Shown here piece by piece: positions 1 through 6,139 of a stretch of DNA of 11,011 bases (the stretch's first letter is position 1; each line of letters begins with the position of its first letter). Location: assembly GCA_910577765.1 (NCBI GenBank), contig CAJTOV010000126.1, positions 1-11,011 on the forward strand, read 5' to 3'. This stretch comes from an uncultured Lachnospiraceae bacterium (lineage in GTDB: Bacteria > Bacillota > Clostridia > Lachnospirales > Lachnospiraceae). The notes beneath the pieces are model-generated. The model did no database searches, was not told the DNA's origin, and saw only the letters and a list, made by a program, of their open reading frames with translations. Made by a program: the position numbers and the translations under genes.

Positions 1-32
1 CGGTAAACGCGCAGACCTATCTGAACTGTTAC
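1..32. mobile_element. Outer end (terminal inverted repeat) of an IS66-like insertion sequence, body to the left of the window
   Basis: The first 32 bases end in CTGAACTGTTAC and are the reverse complement of positions 10958-10989 at 31 of 32 positions (one A/G difference, at position 5). Read from the outside inwards the end begins GTAACAGTTCAGATAGG. IS66-family elements are known to have terminal repeats starting GTAA and to make 8-bp target duplications; the 8-bp duplication seen around the related relic at 118-148 supports this family. No transposase is visible because the body of the element lies outside the window. The adjoining 8 bases, ATCAGGGT at 33-40, would be one half of its target duplication. 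The family assignment is inference; the repeat itself is directly seen. Confidence 0.65.
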
Positions 33-72
33 ATCAGGGTTACTGTTACATTTTAACTGATTTTCAATGGTA

Positions 73-101
73 TGGCAATATGAAGAAAAATGTGATAGAC
101 T
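73..101 (+). promoter_or_regulatory. Weak candidate promoter for aroD
   Basis: The AT-rich stretch 41-117 holds no credible gene. The best promoter-like arrangement is TGGCAA (73-78), a 17-base spacer, and TAGACT (96-101) preceded by TG at 93-94, an extended -10. Only three of six -35 bases and four of six -10 bases match the sigma-A consensus. Transcription would start near 108, just before the insertion relic, so the relic would lie in the aroD leader. This is a guess from consensus matching, and the true promoter could lie elsewhere in this stretch. Confidence 0.3.
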
Positions 102-109
102 ATGAGGAA

Positions 110-156
110 AAAGGAGTGTAACAGTTCAGATACCCCTTGAACTGTTACAAAGGAGT
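110..156. mobile_element. 31-bp insertion relic (miniature IS66-like element) with perfect 8-bp target site duplication
   Basis: AAAGGAGT at 110-117 and AAAGGAGT at 149-156 are identical and directly abut a 31-bp palindrome at 118-148. The palindrome has 11-bp perfect terminal inverted repeats, GTAACAGTTCA (118-128) and TGAACTGTTAC (138-148), around the 9-base centre GATACCCCT. Its first 15 bases equal the first 15 bases of the IS end at 10958, and its last 11 equal the last 11 of the IS end at 22-32. Flush direct repeats plus terminal inverted repeats are the layout expected of a transposed element, here reduced to almost nothing but its ends. In RNA it would form an 11-bp stem immediately upstream of the aroD ribosome binding site. 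Confidence 0.75.
149..156 (+). promoter_or_regulatory. aroD ribosome binding site, one arm of the target duplication
   Basis: AAAGGAGT ends five bases before the ATG at 162 and is the functional Shine-Dalgarno. An identical copy at 110-117 lies upstream of the insertion relic and is now too far from any useful start. Because the insertion duplicated the site, aroD kept a correctly spaced copy. The 118-148 hairpin ends on the base immediately before this site and could influence ribosome access. Confidence 0.8.
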
Positions 157-161
157 ATCGT

Positions 162-923
162 ATGGAACCAGTAATCATAAGAAATGTAAAAATCGGAGAA
201 GGAAGGCCCAAAATCTGCGCCCCCATTGTGGGCCGGGATGAGGCCTCCATTCTGGAGGAAGCCAGGGCCATCTGCGGCCTGCCGGTGGATGTGGCCGAAT
301 GGCGGGCTGACGGGTACAGGCATATTTCCCATATCGAAAAGACCATAGACACGGCCCGGAGACTGCGGGAGACGCTGAAAAGCACGGTGCCGCTGCTGTT
401 TACGGTCCGCACCGCCAGGGACGGGGGAGAGCGGGAATTTTGCCTGGAGGACTACTGTGCCCTGAACCGTGGACTCCTGGCCAGCGGATCTGTGGACCTG
501 GTGGACGTGGAGCTGTCGGCAGGCGAGCAGACGGTAAAGGAGCTTATCCGCACTGCCCATGACTATGGGGTCAAGGTCCTGGTCTCCAGCCATGATTTCG
601 GGAAAACGCCTCCCAGGGAGGAGCTGGTCCGGACCATGATCCGGATGCAGGAGCTGGGGGCAGATATGGCCAAGGTGGCGGTGATGCCCAGGAGCCGGGA
701 GGACGTGCTGACCCTTCTGTCCGCCACCCTGGAAATGTATGAACACCATGCCAGGATTCCCCTGGTCACCATGTCCATGTCCCACATGGGCCTCATCAGC
801 CGTCTCACCGGCCAGCTTCTGGGCTCCGCCATGACCTTCGGAGCCGCCGCCCGGACTTCCGCGCCGGGACAGATCGGGGTGGAGGAATTAAACCGGGTAC
901 TGGGACTTTTTGAAATGGAATGA
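162..923 (+). CDS. aroD: Type I 3-dehydroquinate dehydratase (class I DHQase), shikimate pathway
   Basis: This 253-residue cytosolic enzyme converts 3-dehydroquinate to 3-dehydroshikimate, step three of chorismate synthesis. The length matches the family (about 250 residues) and it aligns end to end with E. coli AroD from memory: VDVAEWRADGY near the N-terminus, the catalytic His in SSHDF (H144), the Schiff-base Lys in AKVAVMP (K171), TMSMSHMGLISRLTGQLLGSAMTFG, and the substrate-loop SAPGQI near the C-terminus. One oddity: the segment matching E. coli EGGE, whose first Glu (Glu86) assists catalysis, reads DGGE here, putting Asp at residue 87. The ATG at 162 is chosen because AAAGGAGT precedes it at good spacing and the protein begins like its relatives. 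No other shikimate gene is in the window, and argS downstream has its own promoter, so aroD is probably expressed alone or with upstream genes beyond the IS. Confidence 0.95.
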   Translation: MEPVIIRNVKIGEGRPKICAPIVGRDEASILEEARAICGLPVDVAEWRADGYRHISHIEKTIDTARRLRETLKSTVPLLFTVRTARDGGEREFCLEDYCALNRGLLASGSVDLVDVELSAGEQTVKELIRTAHDYGVKVLVSSHDFGKTPPREELVRTMIRMQELGADMAKVAVMPRSREDVLTLLSATLEMYEHHARIPLVTMSMSHMGLISRLTGQLLGSAMTFGAAARTSAPGQIGVEELNRVLGLFEME

Positions 924-931
924 TTTTACCG

Positions 932-960
932 TTGCATTTTCCAGAAATTTCCGTTACAAT
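932..960 (+). promoter_or_regulatory. Sigma-A promoter of argS
   Basis: TTGCAT (932-937) and TACAAT (955-960) are separated by exactly 17 bases in the AT-rich gap between aroD and argS. They match the sigma-A consensus at four of six and five of six positions. The predicted transcription start near 967 leaves a leader of about 35 nt carrying AGAAGGAG at 985-992 before the GTG start at 1002. The leader is far too short for a T-box or other aminoacyl-tRNA riboswitch, so argS appears to be constitutively transcribed. Confidence 0.75.
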
Positions 961-1001
961 AATTTATTACCCATACTAAATTTTAGAAGGAGACCCCACA
1001 C

Positions 1002-2771
1002 GTGAAAAAGATTCTTGATTTGATCACCGACGAAATAAAGAACGCTTTCGCCTCCTGCCAGTACGACCAGTCCTATGCCAAGGTGGTCCTTTCCAACCGC
1101 CCGGATCTGTGCGAGTACCAGTGCAACGGAGCCATGGCAGCGGCCAAGGTATATAAGAAGAAGCCCATTGACATTGCCGCAGCCGTGGTGGAGAAGCTGA
1201 CGGGAAGCCCCATGTTCTCGGAAGTCAGTGCCGTGATGCCGGGATTCATCAACCTGCGGCTGGACGGGCAGTTTGTGGCAGACTATATGAACGGAATGCT
1301 GGGCCAGGAGAAGCTGGGCCTGGAGGAACCGGGCCGGGGGGAAACCATCATCGTGGACTACGGCGGGGCCAATGTGGCCAAGCCCCTTCATGTAGGCCAT
1401 CTGCGGTCCGCAGTCATCGGAGAATGCATCCGGCGGCTGGGCAATTACCTGGGATACCACATGGTGGGAGACGTCCACCTGGGGGACTGGGGATTGCAGA
1501 TGGGACTGATTATCGAGGAGCTGCGGGACAGGCAGCCGGACCTGGTGTATTTTGACGAGAACTACAGGGGACCCTATCCGGAAGAGCCGCCCTTTACCAT
1601 CGGGGAGCTGGAGGACATTTACCCGGCAGCCAGCGCCAAGTCCAAGGAGGACGAGGCCTTCCGGGAGCGGGCACAGAATGCCACCTTCCGGCTGCAGCAG
1701 GGATACGCGCCCTTCACGGCTGTCTGGAAGCACATTATGGCCGTGTCCCTGGCAGATCTGAAGAAGAATTACGGCAACCTGGACGTGCATTTTGACCTGT
1801 GGAAGGGGGAGAGCGATGCCCAGCCCTATATTCCGGGACTGATCAAAGATCTGGAGGAGCGGGGAATCGCCCACCAGAGCCAGGGGGCCCTGGTGGTGGA
1901 TATTTCCAGGCCGGAGGATTCCAAGGAGCTTCCCCCCTGCATTATCCGCAAGTCCGACGGCGCGGCCCTTTACGCCACCTCTGACCTGGGGACCATTCTG
2001 GAGCGGGAGAAGGATTTTGCGCCGGTAAAATATATCTATATTACGGACAAGCGCCAGGAGCTTCATTTTGTCCAGGTGTTCCGCACCGCCAAGCTGGCCG
2101 GTTATGTGCGGGAAGAGGTTCCCATGATCCACATCGGCTTCGGCACCATGAACGGCAAGGACGGCAAGCCCTTTAAGACACGGGACGGCGGGGTCATGCG
2201 TCTGGAGCATCTGATTGCGGATATTGATGAGGCCGTGTATGCCCGGATCATGGAGAACCGCACCGTGTCGGAGGAAGAGGCGGCCCGGACCGCCCGGACC
2301 GTAGGGCTGGCAGCATTGAAATACGGGGACCTGTCCAACCAGGCTGCCAAGGATTATGTCTTTGATCTGGACCGGTTTATCTCCTTTGAGGGCAATACAG
2401 GGCCCTACATTCTCTATACCATTGTCCGCATCAAGTCCATTCTGGCCAGGTATGAGGCCATGGAGAAGCGGTATGACGGGGAGGCAGCGGTGCTTCCGGC
2501 TGCCAGCGGCGGGGAGAAGACCCTGATGCTGGAGCTGGCCCGGTTCAACGAGGTGATGGAGACGGCATTCCAGGAGACGGCGCCCCATAGGATCTGCCAG
2601 TATATCTACGGGCTGTCGGATGCATTTAACAGCTTTTACCATGACACCAGGATTCTGGCCCAGGAGGATCTGCGGCAGCAGGCAGGCTGGATCTGTCTGA
2701 TCACCCTGGTAAAGGATGTTCTGACGGCATGCATCCAGGTGCTGGGCTTTGAGGCGCCGGAGCGGATGTAA
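1002..2771 (+). CDS. argS: Arginyl-tRNA synthetase (class I)
   Basis: This 589-residue cytosolic enzyme charges tRNA-Arg with arginine using ATP. The order is an N-terminal tRNA-recognition (Arg_tRNA_synt_N) domain, about residues 1-90; the class I Rossmann catalytic core with the HIGH-type motif HVGH at 130-133 inside YGGANVAKPLHVGHLRSAV; and a C-terminal DALR anticodon-binding domain from about 462 (FEGNTGPYILYT) to the typical end LGFEAPERM. As in many ArgS enzymes there is no canonical KMSK; the equivalent loop is GKPFKTRDGG, residues 388-397. The start is GTG at 1002, supported by AGAAGGAG at 985-992 and by the MKKILDLI beginning. The SNF2 helicase gene starts 31 nt after the stop with no terminator visible between, so the two may be co-transcribed. 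Confidence 0.97.
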   Translation: MKKILDLITDEIKNAFASCQYDQSYAKVVLSNRPDLCEYQCNGAMAAAKVYKKKPIDIAAAVVEKLTGSPMFSEVSAVMPGFINLRLDGQFVADYMNGMLGQEKLGLEEPGRGETIIVDYGGANVAKPLHVGHLRSAVIGECIRRLGNYLGYHMVGDVHLGDWGLQMGLIIEELRDRQPDLVYFDENYRGPYPEEPPFTIGELEDIYPAASAKSKEDEAFRERAQNATFRLQQGYAPFTAVWKHIMAVSLADLKKNYGNLDVHFDLWKGESDAQPYIPGLIKDLEERGIAHQSQGALVVDISRPEDSKELPPCIIRKSDGAALYATSDLGTILEREKDFAPVKYIYITDKRQELHFVQVFRTAKLAGYVREEVPMIHIGFGTMNGKDGKPFKTRDGGVMRLEHLIADIDEAVYARIMENRTVSEEEAARTARTVGLAALKYGDLSNQAAKDYVFDLDRFISFEGNTGPYILYTIVRIKSILARYEAMEKRYDGEAAVLPAASGGEKTLMLELARFNEVMETAFQETAPHRICQYIYGLSDAFNSFYHDTRILAQEDLRQQAGWICLITLVKDVLTACIQVLGFEAPERM

Positions 2772-2802
2772 GGTTCCCGGAAATGGAAATGGAGATGACC
2801 GC

Positions 2803-5800
2803 ATGATTGTATCGGACATGACCACAAGCACCTTCTGGAAGGGAGAGGCAGGAGTCAGGGGTACTGTCCAGGATGGAGAGTCGTCCTATGAAGTGAAATT
2901 AATGATCAAGGGTAGTCAGGTCTATGACTACTCTTGTTCTTGTGTGGAGGGGAATTCCTACAAGGGTATGTGCCCCCATGGCAGGTTCCTGTGGGAGCAT
3001 TTCCGCCAGGGGCAGAAGCAGGCTTTGGGAAGGCCTGTGTCCACCTCCCAGGAGGCCCGGACCATGATCCGGGAGTATACGAACCGGGAGGTGGCTGCCC
3101 TGGTCCGCAGGGAGGAAGCCCAGGTCCGTCTGGTTCCGGTTCTGGTGCTGGATTCCAAGGAGATCCGGCTGAAATTTAAGATCGGCAGGGAGCGGTTCTA
3201 TATGCTTAAGGAGCTGACCGCCTTTGTACAGGCCCTGGAGACCGGCAGTCTGGTGTCCTATGGAAAGCACCTGGAATTCCACCACAGCCTGGAGGCCTTT
3301 GTGCCGGAGGACCGGGAACTGGTGATCCTTGTGGCGGAGCTGGTGAACCTGTACCGGGAGCATTTTCAGCAGTTTAAGAAAAGCAGCTATGTGACCGTGG
3401 GAGAACTGCGGGAGCTGGTTTTAAGCCGTGCCAACCGGGACCGGTTCTTTGGGATCATGAAGGGACGGACCCTGGCAGTGGAGCGGTGGAATACCTGCTT
3501 TCAGGCAGAACTGGTGGAGGGACCAGGGACTCTGGAAGTGACGGTGGAAAAGGCGGGAAGGGACGGAATCCGGGTGTCCATTCCCCAGGAGACCTATTCC
3601 TTTGCCGGGGAGGAGCATTTCTATGTAGGAAGCGGAAGGCAGATCCGCAGGCTGGGACCGGAGGAAACCGCCGGCATGGGGATCTTTCTGGAGCAGCTTT
3701 CAGGAACCGGAAGCCACCGGCAGGTGGAGGTCCAGGAGCGGGACATTCCTCTGTTTTATGAGCGGGTGCTGCGGCGGATTCTGCCTTACAGCCATATGGT
3801 GGTGAAGGATGTGGACCTGGAAAGCTACCGTCCCCAGGAGCTGAAAGCCGCCTTCTTTTTTGACAGTACCGGGCCTGGGGAGATCACCATGGAGCCGCTG
3901 CTTTCCTACGGGGATTTTTCCTTTCATCCGGTTCATGATGACCGGGTGCCCCGGTCCGTCTGCCGGGATGTGCCGGGAGAGTTCCGGGTCAGCCAGGTGA
4001 TCACCCGGTATTTTTCCTACCAGGATGCAGCCGGGGAGAAGCTGGTGATCCGGGAGGACGACGATGCCCTGTACCGGCTGTTAAAGGACGGAATCCGGGA
4101 ATTCATGGACCTGGGGCAGGTCCATATCTCCCGGGAAGCGGAAAAGCTGCGGATTCTGCCGTCTCCCAGGCTGCATGTGGGCGTGGAGATGAAGGGAAGC
4201 TGGCTGGAGCTTCAGGTGGATGCGGAGGGAATGGGAAAGGCGGAGCTGGCCGGAATTCTGGCCCGGTACAGCCCAAAGAAGCCCTATTACCGCTTAAAGA
4301 GCGGGGAGTTTCTGGCCCTGGACGAAAGCGGGCTGGTAACTGTGGCCCGGCTGGTGGATGCCCTGGCAATAAGCCGCAGCCAGCTAAAAAGCGGCACGGT
4401 GCGCCTTCCCGGCTACCGGGCCCTGTACCTGGACCATATGCTGAAAGACAGCAAGGACATTTCCCTGTACCGGGACCAGCTGTTCAAGGCCGTGGTCCGT
4501 GGGATGAAGTCGGTGGAGGACAGCGATTACGAGATTCCCAAAGCCCTGGGGCCGGTGCTGCGGGGCTACCAGAAGACCGGCTTCTGCTGGCTGAAGACCC
4601 TGGAGCACTACGGCTTCGGAGGAATTCTGGCCGATGATATGGGCCTGGGAAAGACATTGCAGATCATTGCCTTTCTTGTGGACAGCCGGGACCGTCAGGG
4701 CGGTGTGTCCCTGGTGGTGTGTCCGGCCTCCCTGGTCTACAACTGGGAAAGCGAGCTGCGCCGGTTTGCCCCGGAGCTTAAGGTGACGGTGGTGGCCGGA
4801 AATGCCGCCAGCCGGGAGGAGGCTCTGGAAGGGTGGGAGAAAGCGGATGTGCTGGTGACCTCCTATGACCTTCTGAAACGGGACATCCGGCTGTATGAGG
4901 GCAAATCCTTCCGCTGCCAGGTTCTGGATGAGGCCCAGTATATCAAGAATCCGGCCACCCAGAGTGCCAGGGCAGTCAAGTGTGTGACAGCCGGGACCCG
5001 GTTTGCCCTGACCGGGACGCCGGTGGAGAACCGGCTGGGGGAGCTGTGGAGTATTTTTGACTATCTGATGCCGGGATTTCTGCTGGAATACCAGCGGTTT
5101 AAGCGGGAATTTGAGATTCCGGCCATAAAGGAAGGGGATACCCGGGTACTGGAAACCCTCCGCCGTCTTACGGGACCATTTATCCTGCGGAGACTGAAAC
5201 GGGATGTGTTAAAGGAGCTTCCGGAAAAGCTGGAGACCGTGATCTGGTCCCGGGCGGAAGGGGAACAGAGGCGGGTCTACCAGGCCTATGCCCTGGAACT
5301 GAAACAGCAGCTGGAGTCCATGGACGGCAGCAGGGGACCCTCGGAAAACATGCAGATTCTGGCAAAACTTACCAGACTGCGGCAGCTCTGCTGTGATCCG
5401 TCCCTGTGTCTGGAGGGCTACCGGGGCGGTTCCGCCAAGCTGGAGACCTGCATCCAGCTGGTAAAGACTGCTGTGGAAGGCGGCCACAAGCTGCTGCTGT
5501 TCTCCCAGTTTGCCTCCATGCTGGAGATTCTGGCCAGACGCCTGGGCCGGGAAGATATTGCCTTCCATATGCTTACGGGCGCCACCCCGGGGGAGGAGCG
5601 GCTGCGGATGGCCCAGGCCTTTCAGGGAGACAAGGTTCCGGTGTTTCTGATTTCCTTAAAGGCCGGAGGGACCGGGCTGAACCTGACTGCGGCGGACATG
5701 GTCATTCACTATGACCCCTGGTGGAATGCGGCGGCCCAGAACCAGGCCACAGACCGGACCCACCGGATCGGCCAGACAAAGCAGGTAAACGTATACCGGC

Positions 5801-5943
5801 TGATCATGAAGGATACCATAGAAGAAAATATCTTAAAGCTCCAGGAACAGAAACGCAGCCTGGCAGACCAGATCATCACCGAAGGCACTCTGTCCCTGGC
5901 CAGTTTAAGCAGGGAAGAGCTGATGGAACTGGTGCTGCTGTGA
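2803..5943 (+). CDS. SNF2-family DNA-dependent ATPase/helicase with N-terminal SWIM zinc finger
   Basis: With the ATG at 2803 the product is 1046 residues, a usual length for bacterial SWIM/SNF2 proteins. Residues 45-59 form a SWIM zinc finger (CxC at 45-47, CxH at 57-59). About 80-560 is the bacterial SNF2-associated region. The helicase core follows: motif I DDMGLGKT (611-618, Lys617), motif II DEAQ (709-712), motif III LTGTPVENRLGELWS, then the C-terminal RecA lobe with LLFSQFASMLEIL, LISLKAGGTGLNLTAADMVI and motif VI ending DRTHRIGQ. Such proteins are ATP-driven DNA translocases; bacterial members are linked to transcription (RapA-like) or DNA repair, but the target here is unknown. The frame stays open up to a TTG at 2749 inside argS, but the ATG at 2803 has GGAG at 2791-2794 and the upstream 18 residues look random. 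Its last codons and stop form part of the first unit of a 27-bp tandem repeat. Confidence 0.93.
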   Translation: MIVSDMTTSTFWKGEAGVRGTVQDGESSYEVKLMIKGSQVYDYSCSCVEGNSYKGMCPHGRFLWEHFRQGQKQALGRPVSTSQEARTMIREYTNREVAALVRREEAQVRLVPVLVLDSKEIRLKFKIGRERFYMLKELTAFVQALETGSLVSYGKHLEFHHSLEAFVPEDRELVILVAELVNLYREHFQQFKKSSYVTVGELRELVLSRANRDRFFGIMKGRTLAVERWNTCFQAELVEGPGTLEVTVEKAGRDGIRVSIPQETYSFAGEEHFYVGSGRQIRRLGPEETAGMGIFLEQLSGTGSHRQVEVQERDIPLFYERVLRRILPYSHMVVKDVDLESYRPQELKAAFFFDSTGPGEITMEPLLSYGDFSFHPVHDDRVPRSVCRDVPGEFRVSQVITRYFSYQDAAGEKLVIREDDDALYRLLKDGIREFMDLGQVHISREAEKLRILPSPRLHVGVEMKGSWLELQVDAEGMGKAELAGILARYSPKKPYYRLKSGEFLALDESGLVTVARLVDALAISRSQLKSGTVRLPGYRALYLDHMLKDSKDISLYRDQLFKAVVRGMKSVEDSDYEIPKALGPVLRGYQKTGFCWLKTLEHYGFGGILADDMGLGKTLQIIAFLVDSRDRQGGVSLVVCPASLVYNWESELRRFAPELKVTVVAGNAASREEALEGWEKADVLVTSYDLLKRDIRLYEGKSFRCQVLDEAQYIKNPATQSARAVKCVTAGTRFALTGTPVENRLGELWSIFDYLMPGFLLEYQRFKREFEIPAIKEGDTRVLETLRRLTGPFILRRLKRDVLKELPEKLETVIWSRAEGEQRRVYQAYALELKQQLESMDGSRGPSENMQILAKLTRLRQLCCDPSLCLEGYRGGSAKLETCIQLVKTAVEGGHKLLLFSQFASMLEILARRLGREDIAFHMLTGATPGEERLRMAQAFQGDKVPVFLISLKAGGTGLNLTAADMVIHYDPWWNAAAQNQATDRTHRIGQTKQVNVYRLIMKDTIEENILKLQEQKRSLADQIITEGTLSLASLSREELMELVLL

Positions 5944-6014
5944 CCACTTAGCGAATGCAAGCTGCTGTGACCACTTAGTGAATGCAAGCTGCTGTGACCA
6001 CTTAGTGAATGCAA
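5934..6014 (+). repeat. 27-bp tandem repeat, three units, beginning inside the helicase stop region
   Basis: Units lie at 5934-5960, 5961-5987 and 5988-6014, each starting GCTGCTGTGACC and ending CTTAGTGAATGCAA. Units 2 and 3 are identical; unit 1 differs by one base (AGCGAATG instead of AGTGAATG). The first unit contains the last Leu codons and TGA stop of the helicase gene. Because 27 is a multiple of three, each later unit puts another TGA in the same frame. The 3' part of the unit recurs in the palindromes immediately downstream, suggesting local duplication of part of an interspersed repeat after it landed beside the stop codon. Confidence 0.9.
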
Positions 6015-6105
6015 GCCGCAGGCGTGCATGAGCTTAGTGGGAACGCACACCTGGCCACTTAGTGAATGCAAGCCGAAGGCGCAGCATGAACTTAGTGGCC
6101 AGGTG
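5998..6105. repeat. Two REP-like imperfect palindromes of one repeat family
   Basis: Copy A is 5998-6040 and copy B is 6055-6098. Both start CCACTTAGTGAATGCAAGCC, continue with AGGCG, and end in GCATGA, one variable base (G or A), then CTTAGTGG. Each can fold on itself. In copy B the stem is longest: 6048-6069 pairs with 6084-6105 (22 positions, three mismatches), beginning CACCTGGCCACT, with a small internal GCC-GAA-GGC hairpin at 6072-6080. The region 5944-6139 has no credible gene. It lies between the helicase and the exporter operon and has no U-tract after either stem, so it is not a textbook terminator, although stem B could still slow polymerase or protect transcript ends. I infer an interspersed intergenic repeat; copies elsewhere in the genome cannot be seen here. 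Confidence 0.75.
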
Positions 6106-6139
6106 CAGCCAGAGAATTATTTCATTTAGGAGGAACCAC

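Noticed and set aside
80..121. A 13-codon reading frame in the aroD leader as a regulatory leader peptide
   Set aside because: No ribosome binding site precedes it, its stop codon is created by the tip of the insertion relic, and it has no aromatic-residue run suggesting attenuation.
924..1001. T-box or arginine-responsive leader before argS
   Set aside because: Only about 35 nt separate the predicted transcription start from the GTG, far too short for a T-box, and no T-box sequence or terminator is present.
954..2831. A 625-codon open frame on the minus strand opposite argS
   Set aside because: It is the antisense shadow of a high-GC gene. Its translation is rich in Leu, Gly, His and Gln with no domain, it has no ribosome site, and argS is certain.
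2803..5943. SNF2 helicase as part of a phage-defence system such as DISARM
   Set aside because: No methyltransferase, nuclease, phospholipase D or other defence partner lies beside it, and the SWIM/SNF2 domain order fits ordinary chromosomal bacterial homologues.
5709..6071. A minus-strand frame encoding repeated SLHSLSGHSS units
   Set aside because: The protein repeat is a direct consequence of reading the 27-bp tandem DNA repeat in reverse; the remainder is antisense to the helicase.
5934..6105. Possible CRISPR array
   Set aside because: Units are contiguous or palindromic with no unique spacers of regular length, and no cas genes are present.
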